DNA of 64,000 bases from Streptococcus gallolyticus (GTDB lineage Bacteria > Bacillota > Bacilli > Lactobacillales > Streptococcaceae): NCBI RefSeq assembly GCF_003337175.1, contig NZ_NETH01000002.1, forward strand, positions 1-64,000, read 5' to 3'. The notes below the pieces were generated by a model. That model saw only the letters and a list, made by a program, of their open reading frames with translations, ran no database searches and was not told the DNA's origin. Both the position numbers and the translations under genes were made by a program. Below, in pieces: positions 1 to 6,962 of this stretch. Every line of letters begins with the position of its first letter. The first letter of the stretch is position 1.

Positions 1-1
1 T

Positions 2-1360
2 GCCACCTATACGGGTGACTACGGTAGCTATTTGATTCATACCTATGCCGTTGTTAAAGGGCAGATGCAAATCATCAGTGCAACCAGTATCACTGTTCCA
101 AAACCAGAAGTAACGGTAACCGTCACTAAAGCTAGTGATACCTCGGCCAAGGTAACGGTAACTGATGTTCCAGTTTATATCCATGATGTCCAATTACCAA
201 CATGGACAAGCAAGAACAATCAAGATGATATCAAGTGGTATAAAGCAACTAAGCAAGCAGACGGAAGCTATACTTATACTTTCTATGCTAAAAACCATAA
301 TTTTGAATCAGGACATTATAATGTTCATGTCTATGGCACAAGCGAAGTCACCCACTCCTTTGAGGGGCTAGCTGCTTCAGATGGCATTGATTTGACCTTT
401 AACCAAAGCCTGACCAACCCAAGGGTAACGGTTCAAAACCATAATGCCGCAAAGGGCACATTACAAGTTGTGATTGCCGAAACAGAGACCTCAAAAGCTA
501 TTGCTAGTGTGTCCGTTGCAGCCTGGTCTGAGTCAAACCAAGAAAATATCCATTGGTACACAAGTTCAAGTGTCTCAAATGGTAAAGTTGTGATTACGGT
601 TGATGAGAAATATCATCATCAGATTTCAGGAAACTATACTGTCCATGCCTACGTTAAGACCAAAGACGGTGAAACGATTGGCTACAATCTAGGTAGCTAT
701 ACTTTTAATGCAGACCGACCTGCTCAGCAAGAATCATCCTATTTCATTGATATCAGTAGTCATAATGGTGCTATTTCAGTTAATGAATTCTTATTACTAA
801 AGAGTCAGGGAATTACAGGTGTGGTTGTTAAATTGACAGAAGGAACAAGTTATACCAATCCATATGCAAGTTCTCAAATTAGCAACGCACAAGCAGCTGG
901 TTTGAAAGTTTCAGCTTATCATTATTCACATTATGAAACGGCTGCGGAAGCTAAAGCCGAAGCGCAATACTTTGTTTCGGTTGCAAAATCATTAGGGCTT
1001 TCAAGTTCAACAGTTATGGTTAATGATATGGAATCTTCCGAAATGCTAAATGGAGATATTAATGCTAACACGCAAGCTTGGAAAGAAGAAATGACTCGCC
1101 TTGGTTATGGTGACTTGGTTTACTATACAATGGCAAGTTGGTTGGATATTAAAGGTGGAAGGGTTAGCACATCAACATTTGGCATGTCTAATTTCTGGGT
1201 AGCTCACTATGTTTATGGCTACACTTATTTAAACCAAGAAACGGCTAAATCCCTTGCTTATTATTCATCAGCAGCGGCATGGCAATATACAAGTGTATCA
1301 CCTAAGTTATCACATGCTTTAGATGAAAACATTGATTATACTGGTCGCTTCACATGGTAA
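2..1360 (+). CDS. Secreted GH25 lysozyme with Bsp-like repeats (5' partial)
   Basis: This is a peptidoglycan muramidase of glycoside hydrolase family 25. The reading frame is open from the window edge, so the signal peptide and the first repeats are missing. The visible 452 residues hold two to three GBS Bsp-like repeats (recognisable by HVYG/HAYVK ends), which are common in streptococcal surface hydrolases. The catalytic domain starts near residue 248 with FIDISSHNG and carries LTEGTSY and a D-x-E motif (D342, E344), as expected for GH25 active sites. The lipoprotein gene follows after 12 nt, with its ribosome binding site touching this stop codon, so the two are probably co-transcribed. The family call is firm; the role in division or autolysis is inferred. 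Confidence 0.85.
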   Translation, partial: ATYTGDYGSYLIHTYAVVKGQMQIISATSITVPKPEVTVTVTKASDTSAKVTVTDVPVYIHDVQLPTWTSKNNQDDIKWYKATKQADGSYTYTFYAKNHNFESGHYNVHVYGTSEVTHSFEGLAASDGIDLTFNQSLTNPRVTVQNHNAAKGTLQVVIAETETSKAIASVSVAAWSESNQENIHWYTSSSVSNGKVVITVDEKYHHQISGNYTVHAYVKTKDGETIGYNLGSYTFNADRPAQQESSYFIDISSHNGAISVNEFLLLKSQGITGVVVKLTEGTSYTNPYASSQISNAQAAGLKVSAYHYSHYETAAEAKAEAQYFVSVAKSLGLSSSTVMVNDMESSEMLNGDINANTQAWKEEMTRLGYGDLVYYTMASWLDIKGGRVSTSTFGMSNFWVAHYVYGYTYLNQETAKSLAYYSSAAAWQYTSVSPKLSHALDENIDYTGRFTW

Positions 1361-1372
1361 AGGAGGTTACCA

Positions 1373-1936
1373 ATGAAAAAGAAAATGAGATGTTACCTAA
1401 CCTTACTTTTGTCTTTAGGATTGCTAGCGGCGTGTTCTACGCATTCACAAAATAATACCAATCAGAGTTCTTCGTCAACTACCGTAAGTAGTAGTGTTAA
1501 GAAATCGACAAGTTCAAGTGAGACAAGTACATCATCAACTGTTTCATCTGAATCAGAAGAAGTATCATCAACAGAAGTTACGTTAGCTCCAATTAATACA
1601 GGTGCTATTTTGAAAGCAGACTATTCAACAATGGCTGGAATGTGGCAGAATGCTTCTGGGGAAACTTTGACGTTTAATGATGCAGGATTGGCAACAGAAG
1701 GGGTAACGGCTGATTTTCTGGATATTGATCAAAATGGAATCTTACTCTTAGATGTTCAAACAGGGTCAAAAACAAATGTGACACTTTACATTGTACCTGC
1801 TAATACTAGCTTTGCTAGTGATTATTTGAGCGGACGAAGTGATAATTCTGAGCTATCAAAAGACCGTATTATTTCTTCTGCCGATATTAGTTCAGGAGAT
1901 ATCGCTAACAAAGCTTATTATCATGTATCAGAATAA
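1373..1936 (+). CDS. Ser/Thr-rich lipoprotein of unknown function
   Basis: The 187-residue product begins with a basic n-region and hydrophobic stretch ending in a lipobox, LLAAC, so residue Cys21 is the likely lipidated N-terminus. Residues 25-75 are a Ser/Thr-rich linker that would span the cell wall. The C-terminal ~110 residues (from about MAGMWQNASGETLTF) form a small folded domain that resembles uncharacterised domains of streptococcal lipoproteins (possibly DUF6287, from memory). An AAAGGAGG site lies just before the ATG. It is probably an operon partner of the lysozyme upstream and is followed by a strong terminator. No catalytic motif is visible. Confidence 0.8.
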   Translation: MKKKMRCYLTLLLSLGLLAACSTHSQNNTNQSSSSTTVSSSVKKSTSSSETSTSSTVSSESEEVSSTEVTLAPINTGAILKADYSTMAGMWQNASGETLTFNDAGLATEGVTADFLDIDQNGILLLDVQTGSKTNVTLYIVPANTSFASDYLSGRSDNSELSKDRIISSADISSGDIANKAYYHVSE

Positions 1937-1984
1937 AGGTCTTAAATTTTAAAACGAAGGCGTTTATTAATTTTATAACTCATG

Positions 1985-2013
1985 AAAAAACAGTCCACTG
2001 GACTGTTTTTTTA
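1985..2013 (+). terminator. Rho-independent terminator
   Basis: A 12-bp A/T-flanked stem (CAGTCC...GGACTG core) with an ACT loop is followed by a T-run. It ends the lysozyme-lipoprotein unit. The A-rich left arm means it could also work on the other strand. Confidence 0.85.
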
Positions 2014-2022
2014 TGCTATAAT
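2014..2022 (+). promoter_or_regulatory. Extended -10 promoter for pepT
   Basis: TGCTATAAT gives a perfect extended -10, 26 nt before the pepT start codon. No good -35 is visible because the preceding 17 bp are the terminator stem and T-run. Confidence 0.7.
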
Positions 2023-2048
2023 GGTAATGAAAAGAATAGAGGTGAATA

Positions 2049-3266
2049 ATGTCTTACGAAAAGTTATTAAATCGTTTTTTAAGCTATGTAAGGGTAAATA
2101 CGCGTAGTAATCCTGATAGTACTACAACACCTTCAACTCAGACTCAAGTTGACTTTGCATTAAACGTTTTGAAGCCTGAGATGGAAGCGGTTGGTTTGCA
2201 AGATGTGCACTATTTGACAAATGGCTATCTTGTTGGTACTTTACCAGCTAACGATTCAACAAAAACGCGTAAAATTGGTTTTATCGCACACATGGATACG
2301 GCTGATTTTAACGCTGAAGGTATCAAGCCACAAGTTATTGAAAATTATGCAGGTGGCGCTATTGAACTTGGTCAATCTGGTTATGCCCTTAACCCAGAAG
2401 AATTTCCAAATTTAAATAATTACCTTGGTCAAACCTTGGTAACAACTGACGGAACAACCCTTCTTGGTTCTGATGATAAATCAGGTATTGCTGAAATCCT
2501 GACAGCCGTTGAATACTTGGTAGCTCATCCTGAAATCAAACATGGTGAGATTCGTGTTGGTTTTGGTCCTGATGAAGAAATCGGTGTCGGTGCTGATAAA
2601 TTCGATGTTGATGATTTCAACGTTGACTTTGCTTACACGGTCGATGGTGGGCCACTTGGCGAACTTCAATACGAAACATTTAGTGCAGCTGCCTTGGAAG
2701 TTGATTTCATGGGACGTAACGTTCACCCAGGAACAGCTAAAAATCAAATGATTAACGCTTTGCAACTAGCGATTGATTTCCATAACCAACTGCCAGAAAA
2801 TGAACGTCCTGAAAATACAGAGGGCTATGAAGGATTCTTCCATTTACATGGTATGGAAGGTACTGTGGAAAAAGCGCACAGCTCATATATTATCCGTGAT
2901 TTTGAAGACGACTCATTTGAAAATCGTAAAAAATTGGTTCAAGAAATTGCTGATAAGATGAATGCTGAATTAGGTAAAGCAAGTGTCATTGTCAATCTTC
3001 ATGACCAATACTACAATATGAAAAAAATCATTGAAAAAGACATGACACCAGTTGAACTTGCTAAGGAAGTCATGGAAGATTTGGAAATCAAGCCAATCAT
3101 TGAGCCAATTCGTGGCGGAACAGATGGTTCAAAAATCTCATTTATGGGAATTCCTACACCAAACCTATTTGCAGGTGGTGAAAATATGCATGGTCGCTTT
3201 GAATTTGTCAGTCTTCAAACAATGGAAAAAGCTGTGGATATTATTATCGGCATTGTCCAAAAATAA
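2049..3266 (+). CDS. pepT: Peptidase T (tripeptide aminopeptidase)
   Basis: PepT is a cytoplasmic di-zinc M20B peptidase that removes N-terminal residues from tripeptides taken up from the medium. The 405-residue length matches the family (about 407). Metal-site motifs are visible: AHMDTAD (His81, Asp83), LLGSDDKSG near residue 142 and GFGPDEEIG near residue 175, with a HPGTAKN dimerisation-domain motif and a C-terminal GGTDGS / MHGRFE pair. A GAGGTGA site precedes the ATG by 5 nt. It is transcribed alone from its own extended -10 promoter. Confidence 0.95.
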   Translation: MSYEKLLNRFLSYVRVNTRSNPDSTTTPSTQTQVDFALNVLKPEMEAVGLQDVHYLTNGYLVGTLPANDSTKTRKIGFIAHMDTADFNAEGIKPQVIENYAGGAIELGQSGYALNPEEFPNLNNYLGQTLVTTDGTTLLGSDDKSGIAEILTAVEYLVAHPEIKHGEIRVGFGPDEEIGVGADKFDVDDFNVDFAYTVDGGPLGELQYETFSAAALEVDFMGRNVHPGTAKNQMINALQLAIDFHNQLPENERPENTEGYEGFFHLHGMEGTVEKAHSSYIIRDFEDDSFENRKKLVQEIADKMNAELGKASVIVNLHDQYYNMKKIIEKDMTPVELAKEVMEDLEIKPIIEPIRGGTDGSKISFMGIPTPNLFAGGENMHGRFEFVSLQTMEKAVDIIIGIVQK

Positions 3267-3291
3267 CCTTAAGCTTTACATAAGTATTGTT

Positions 3292-3300
3292 TGTTAGAAT
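3292..3300 (+). promoter_or_regulatory. Extended -10 promoter for the ebsA-like gene
   Basis: TGTTAGAAT is an extended -10 match 19 nt before the start codon. A TTTACA lies upstream at 3275 but only 14 bp away, so the -35 contribution is doubtful. Confidence 0.5.
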
Positions 3301-3319
3301 AGACTAATGGAGGACTGTT

Positions 3320-3811
3320 ATGATTAAAATCTTTGGAAAGATGCGATACCATTGGCAACCTGAGTTATCTTGGTCAATTATCTATTGGTCAATTGCTGTA
3401 GCGCCAATGTTTATCGGCTTATCATTACTGTTTGAGCGGACAAAAATACCAAGTCAATTTTTTATCTTATTTGCTATCTTTATTGTGCTGGTTGGTCTTG
3501 GTTTTCATCGGTATTTCGTTATCGAAGAAAATGGAAGATTACGGATTGTTTCTTTGAATCCTTTTAAAAAATCAAGCGTAGCGATTGCGCAGATTAAAAA
3601 GATTGAAGTCAACAAATCTGGTATTATCATAAAAATCAAAAATCAGCCAGACCGTATTTTTTATATGAGAAAATGGCCTAAGAAATACTTTTTAGATGCT
3701 TTGGCAGTTCATCCTGACTTTCTTGGTGAGGTAGAAATAATCGACAATTTTATTAAGTTGGATTATTTTGAAGCTTATAAGGCTAACAAAAAAGCTCCTA
3801 CAAAATCGTAA
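3320..3811 (+). CDS. ebsA: EbsA family membrane protein
   Basis: This 163-residue protein has two N-terminal membrane segments (about residues 20-40 and 45-65) followed by a basic, soluble C-terminal domain rich in Ile/Lys. It resembles the EbsA family found beside pepT and a ferredoxin gene in streptococci; the name comes from an enterococcal locus linked to surface exposure of aggregation substance. Its molecular role is not established. A GGAGG site precedes the ATG. The last 14 nt overlap the 3' end of the convergent ferredoxin gene, and a terminator hairpin lies in the overlap. Confidence 0.75.
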   Translation: MIKIFGKMRYHWQPELSWSIIYWSIAVAPMFIGLSLLFERTKIPSQFFILFAIFIVLVGLGFHRYFVIEENGRLRIVSLNPFKKSSVAIAQIKKIEVNKSGIIIKIKNQPDRIFYMRKWPKKYFLDALAVHPDFLGEVEIIDNFIKLDYFEAYKANKKAPTKS

Positions 3812-3820
3812 GAGCCTTTG
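3788..3820. terminator. Bidirectional terminator inside two overlapping stop regions
   Basis: GCTCCTAC (3794-3801) pairs with GTAAGAGC (3808-3815), with a single G-U pair and a six-base loop. An A6 run lies on the left and a CTTTG on the right, so it is strongest for the minus-strand ferredoxin transcript. It contains both stop codons (ebsA 3809-3811, ferredoxin 3798-3800). Confidence 0.75.
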
Positions 3821-3995
3821 TTGGGCAAGTTTTGACAGCAGTGAGGGTGTCTTGGTCTGAGTTAGGAACAACTTTTTCTAAGTCTTCAGAATCGGCAAAT
3901 TTTACGATACCGTCATCATGGTAATCAAAAAGTTTAGAATATGTCTGGCATAGGCCGCAAGCAATACATTTTTCGGGAATTATTGATACTTTCAT
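3798..3995 (-). CDS. fer: Monocluster ferredoxin, probably leaderless
   Basis: This 65-residue acidic ferredoxin carries C-x2-C-x2-C (CIACGLC, residues 10-16) and a distant CPTKAL, the ligand set of a single [4Fe-4S] cluster as in Bacillus Fer. It is an electron carrier; the ferredoxin-NADP reductase at 43.1 kb is a plausible partner (inference). No Shine-Dalgarno sequence precedes the ATG, and the promoter (TTGTTA, 17 bp, TACAAT) places the transcription start exactly on the A of the ATG. The gene is convergent with ebsA and divergent from the LysM gene, with overlapping promoters. Confidence 0.9.
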   Translation of the reverse strand: MKVSIIPEKCIACGLCQTYSKLFDYHDDGIVKFADSEDLEKVVPNSDQDTLTAVKTCPTKALTIL

Positions 3996-4011
3996 AGTAT
4001 TATTGTAATAT
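3983..4011 (+). promoter_or_regulatory. Promoter of the LysM gene
   Basis: TTGATA (3983-3988) and TAATAT (4006-4011) are 17 bp apart. The -35 lies inside the first codons of the ferredoxin gene. The start would be near 4018, giving a 22-nt leader with an AAGGGG site. Confidence 0.65.
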
Positions 4012-4030
4012 GAATTGATTTATTTAACAA
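4002..4030 (-). promoter_or_regulatory. Ferredoxin promoter (leaderless transcript)
   Basis: Read on the minus strand, TTGTTA (4025-4030) and TACAAT (4002-4007) are 17 bp apart. The expected +1 is about 3995, the first base of the ferredoxin ATG. The -10 shares two bases with the opposing -10 of the LysM gene, and the -35 covers the LysM gene's leader. Confidence 0.7.
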
Positions 4031-4039
4031 GGGGACATT

Positions 4040-4534
4040 ATGGCAAAACAACCGTGGGAAGAAAAAGTAGTCGATGACAACGAAATTAAAATCAGCCGTA
4101 AAACAAAAGGCTCAGCTATTAGTACGCCTTTGTTGACAGCGTTGCTTAGTATTTTCTTTGTCATTGTGGTTGCGATTTTGTTTGTTGTTTTTTACACTTC
4201 AAATAGTGGTAGTGATAAAGCATCAGAAACATCGAATTTTTATGGTGCATCATCATCTAGCGTTGTTTCTTCGTCGTCAGAAGCGTCATCATCAGAGACA
4301 ACTGCTGAAACAACGACTGATGAGTCATCAACAGATGCAAGTTCAGATGATACAACTGAATCCTCAAGCTCTACTGGTAGCGGCGATACTATTACTGTTT
4401 TATCAGGAGAAGGTGCAGCTTCTATTGCAGCACGTGCAGGCATTTCAGTTGAAACACTCTATGAGCTTAACCCTGACCACATGACATCGGGTTATTGGTA
4501 TGCTAACCCAGGAGATGAAGTTTATATTAATTAG
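4040..4534 (+). CDS. Membrane-anchored LysM surface protein
   Basis: The 164-residue product has a charged cytoplasmic N-terminus, one membrane segment (about residues 29-52), a long Ser/Thr/Glu-rich wall-spanning linker (55-120) and a C-terminal LysM domain (from about DTITVLSGEGAASIAARAGIS to the end) that would bind peptidoglycan. It matches the SAG1386/EF1546-type surface proteins that sit before cmk in streptococci. Only 15 nt separate it from cmk, so the two are probably co-transcribed. A role in wall attachment is inferred. Confidence 0.85.
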   Translation: MAKQPWEEKVVDDNEIKISRKTKGSAISTPLLTALLSIFFVIVVAILFVVFYTSNSGSDKASETSNFYGASSSSVVSSSSEASSSETTAETTTDESSTDASSDDTTESSSSTGSGDTITVLSGEGAASIAARAGISVETLYELNPDHMTSGYWYANPGDEVYIN

Positions 4535-4549
4535 GAAGAAAAGGAAATC

Positions 4550-5230
4550 ATGAAATCAATTAGAATTGCGATTGATGGTCCTGCTTCAAGTGGAAAGAGT
4601 ACAGTAGCCAAGATTATTGCTAAAAATCTTGGCTATACTTATCTTGATACTGGAGCAATGTATCGTTCAGCAACTTATCTTGCTTTGCAAAATGGATTAA
4701 CAGAAAACAACGTTCAAGAAATTTTAGAAGCTTTGTCTAAGCACCCTATTTCTTTTGGACGTACCGAAGACGGTGGTCAAACTGTTTTTGTTGGTGACAA
4801 AGATGTGACACTTGCTATCCGCCAAAATGATGTGACAAATAACGTTTCTTGGGTGGCAGCTATGCCAGAAGTTCGCGAAGAACTGGTTGAGCAACAACGT
4901 CGCATTGCTAAAAATGGTGCTATCATCATGGATGGTCGTGACATTGGAACGGTTGTTTTACCAGATGCAGAATTGAAAATTTTCTTGATTGCGTCGGTAG
5001 AAGAACGAGCAGAACGTCGTTTTAAAGAAAACCAAGAAAAAGGTATTAAAACGGATTTTGAAACATTGAAGCGTGAAATTGCAGAACGTGATTACAAAGA
5101 CAGTCATCGTAAAGTTTCACCGTTGAAAGCTGCCGATGATGCCATTACTTTTGATACAACTGGTGTTGATATCAACGGTGTTGTCAAATTTATTCAAGAA
5201 AAGGCAGAAAAAATCATTGACATGGATTAG
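4550..5230 (+). CDS. cmk: Cytidylate kinase
   Basis: Cmk phosphorylates CMP and dCMP to the diphosphates with ATP, in the cytoplasm. The P-loop GPASSGKST lies at residues 10-18, DTGAMYR near residue 37 and the conserved [10 protein letters not shown] near residue 125, all typical of the family. The length of 226 residues is normal for the long bacterial form. It has an AGGAA site. The promoter of the downstream infC operon lies inside its last codons, so the ends of the two units overlap. Confidence 0.95.
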   Translation: MKSIRIAIDGPASSGKSTVAKIIAKNLGYTYLDTGAMYRSATYLALQNGLTENNVQEILEALSKHPISFGRTEDGGQTVFVGDKDVTLAIRQNDVTNNVSWVAAMPEVREELVEQQRRIAKNGAIIMDGRDIGTVVLPDAELKIFLIASVEERAERRFKENQEKGIKTDFETLKREIAERDYKDSHRKVSPLKAADDAITFDTTGVDINGVVKFIQEKAEKIIDMD

Positions 5231-5245
5231 TCTCTGTGATAGAAT
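5217..5245 (+). promoter_or_regulatory. Promoter of the infC-rpmI-rplT operon
   Basis: A consensus TTGACA (5217-5222) is 17 bp from TAGAAT (5240-5245), with an extended TG at 5237-5238. The -35 is made of the last cmk codons. The start near 5252 gives a leader of roughly 145 nt. Confidence 0.85.
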
Positions 5246-5251
5246 AGAGAC

Positions 5252-5394
5252 AATGAGAAAAGCAGAAGTGAGAACTTCTCGCCTTGCGACTAAGGTTGTC
5301 TGGCCCAACATGTCAAAGATTCCTCCGGGGATACTATGTATGTACGGGCTTGGTTTGTCAAGTCCGTTTTTGTTTTTCTCTAAAAAATAAAGAG
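5252..5394 (+). promoter_or_regulatory. Structured infC leader, L20/IF3-type attenuator candidate
   Basis: The leader between the promoter and infC holds paired segments (AGAAG...CTTCT at 5263-5278) and ends in a terminator-like hairpin just before the ribosome binding site. Firmicute infC-rpmI-rplT operons are known to be controlled by L20 binding to such leaders (Rfam L20 leader). The position and terminator are seen; binding by L20 is inferred and needs a covariance search. Confidence 0.6.
5344..5376 (+). terminator. Attenuator terminator in the infC leader
   Basis: ACGGGCTTG (5344-5352) pairs with CAAGTCCGT (5359-5367), with one G-U pair, and a T-rich run follows. It lies inside the operon leader after the promoter, so it fits an attenuator and not the end of a gene. 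Confidence 0.75.
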
Positions 5395-5925
5395 GTGAAA
5401 ATCATAGCTAAGAAAGATCTATTCATTAACGATGAAATCCGCGTTCGCGAAGTTCGTCTCGTTGGTCTTGATGGTGAACAACTAGGAATTAAGCCATTAT
5501 CAGAAGCACAAGCTATTGCTGATGACGCTAATGTTGACTTGGTTTTAATTCAGCCACAAGCTACGCCACCTGTTGCAAAAATTATGGACTATGGAAAGTT
5601 CAAATTTGAGTATCAAAAGAAACGTAAGGAACAACGTAAAAAACAAAGCGTTGTGACTGTTAAAGAAGTTCGTCTTAGCCCAGTTATCGATAAAGGTGAC
5701 TTTGAGACGAAACTTCGTAACGGCCGTAAATTCCTTGAAAAAGGAAATAAAGTGAAAGTCTCAATTCGCTTTAGAGGTCGTATGATTACTCACAAGGAAA
5801 TTGGAGCAAAGGTATTGGCGGAATTTGCAGAAAGAACGCAAGATATTGCTATTATTGAGCAACGAGCTAAGATGGATGGACGTCAAATGTTCATGCAACT
5901 TGCTCCAATTCCTGACAAAAAATAA
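5395..5925 (+). CDS. infC: Translation initiation factor IF-3
   Basis: IF-3 binds the 30S subunit, checks start codons and prevents early 50S joining. The sequence is fully typical ([13 protein letters not shown], then [17 protein letters not shown] and a basic C-terminal domain). The coordinates use the GTG at 5395, which gives the usual 176-residue annotation. However, that GTG is part of the only Shine-Dalgarno match (GAGGTG, 5392-5397). The true start is therefore probably ATC 5401 or ATA 5404, rare start codons of the kind through which IF-3 limits its own synthesis. It is the first gene of the L35/L20 operon. Confidence 0.95.
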   Translation: MKIIAKKDLFINDEIRVREVRLVGLDGEQLGIKPLSEAQAIADDANVDLVLIQPQATPPVAKIMDYGKFKFEYQKKRKEQRKKQSVVTVKEVRLSPVIDKGDFETKLRNGRKFLEKGNKVKVSIRFRGRMITHKEIGAKVLAEFAERTQDIAIIEQRAKMDGRQMFMQLAPIPDKK

Positions 5926-5962
5926 TTGTCAATTTTAAATATTTTAAGAGGAGAATTCTAAA

Positions 5963-6163
5963 ATGCCAAAACAAAAAACTCACCGCGCATCAGCTAAACG
6001 TTTCAAACGTACAGGTTCTGGTGGATTGAAACGCTTCCGTGCGTTTACTTCACACCGTTTCCACGGTAAAACTAAAAAACAACGTCGTCATCTTCGCAAA
6101 GCCACTATGGTGCACTCAGGAGATTTCAAACGTATTAAAGCAATGCTTTCAGGTCTTAAATAA
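5963..6163 (+). CDS. rpmI: 50S ribosomal protein L35
   Basis: This is the 66-residue basic L35, with the family pattern [20 protein letters not shown] and a C-terminal LSGLK-type end. A GAGGAG site precedes the ATG. It lies 37 nt after infC and 51 nt before rplT, in the universal infC-rpmI-rplT order. Confidence 0.97.
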   Translation: MPKQKTHRASAKRFKRTGSGGLKRFRAFTSHRFHGKTKKQRRHLRKATMVHSGDFKRIKAMLSGLK

Positions 6164-6214
6164 GAATAAAGCATTTACTCAATATTATTAAGAATTATTT
6201 GGAGGAGAATATAA

Positions 6215-6574
6215 ATGGCTCGTGTTAAAGGTGGCGTTGTATCACGCAAACGTCGTAAACGTGTGTTGAAACTTGCTAAAGGTTACTATGGTGCAAAACA
6301 TATCTTGTTCCGTACTGCAAAAGAACAAGTAATGAACTCTTACTACTATGCATACCGTGACCGTCGTCAGAAAAAACGTGATTTCCGTAAACTTTGGATC
6401 ACACGTATCAATGCAGCAGCTCGTATGAATGGTTTGTCATACTCACAATTGATGCACGGTTTGAAATTAGCTGAAATCGAAGTTAACCGTAAAATGCTTG
6501 CTGATTTAGCAGTTAACGATGCAGCAGCTTTCACAGCTCTTGCAGATGCAGCTAAAGCTAAACTTGGTAAATAA
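6215..6574 (+). CDS. rplT: 50S ribosomal protein L20
   Basis: L20 is an early 23S rRNA-binding assembly protein and, in Firmicutes, the known translational or attenuation regulator of this operon. The 119 residues show the basic N-terminal arm ([16 protein letters not shown]) and the conserved [13 protein letters not shown] and [10 protein letters not shown] motifs. A GGAGG site precedes the ATG. A terminator follows. Confidence 0.97.
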   Translation: MARVKGGVVSRKRRKRVLKLAKGYYGAKHILFRTAKEQVMNSYYYAYRDRRQKKRDFRKLWITRINAAARMNGLSYSQLMHGLKLAEIEVNRKMLADLAVNDAAAFTALADAAKAKLGK

Positions 6575-6611
6575 GAATTAAAACAAACGTAACTTCTACT
6601 TACAATCAATT

Positions 6612-6644
6612 AAAGTGCTAAGCTTACAGCTTGGTGCTTTTTTT
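6612..6644 (+). terminator. Terminator of the infC operon
   Basis: AAAGTGCTAAGC (6612-6623) pairs with GCTTGGTGCTTT (6629-6640), with several G-U pairs, and a T7 run follows. Confidence 0.85.
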
Positions 6645-6858
6645 GCATTCAATAGAATAAGACATGTGAACTATTCATATCGTTATCTGCTGCACTATGA
6701 TTTAGACGTTAAGAATTTTGAAATAGCGTGTTCGGGATTACCGTCGAAAAACGGTGATAAGATATTGTTGGCAAGACAGGATTTATTATTTACTTGTGAG
6801 TTCGATTTTGGATCTGCTATAGAAATTAGAATGTAACTTCGACTTGAAAGGTGATCAT
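6645..6858. other. Intergenic region without a convincing gene
   Basis: Between the rplT terminator and the short peptide ORF there is about 210 bp with no frame that has a ribosome binding site or recognisable protein. A GTG-led frame of 73 codons begins inside the terminator and is not credible. No repeat or promoter was recognised with confidence. Confidence 0.5.
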
Positions 6859-6921
6859 ATGAGTACTAGAAAAGGATTATTTTCACTTATTGGTATAAGG
6901 CAAAAAACAACCAATTACTAA
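6859..6921 (+). CDS. Possible 20-residue peptide or gene remnant
   Basis: An ATG with a good GAAAGGTGAT site six bases upstream opens a 20-codon frame (MSTRKGLFSLIGIRQKTTNY). The stop codon falls inside the left arm of the terminator hairpin. It could be a real small peptide or the remaining start of a truncated gene. I do not recognise the sequence, and no promoter is evident. Confidence 0.3.
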   Translation: MSTRKGLFSLIGIRQKTTNY

Positions 6922-6944
6922 GTGTAATAGTGATTGGTTGTTTT
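6904..6944. terminator. Bidirectional terminator between rplT region and sulfatase gene
   Basis: A perfect 17-bp stem (6904-6920 with 6928-6944, one G-U pair) has a seven-base loop, an A-run on the left and a T-run on the right. It would end transcription of the minus-strand sulfatase gene and anything entering from the left. Confidence 0.9.
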
Positions 6945-6962
6945 GATTATGTTAATTATGGG

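Noticed and set aside
6615-6836. 73-codon frame after rplT
   Set aside because: It begins with GTG inside the rplT terminator, has no ribosome binding site and no recognisable protein pattern.
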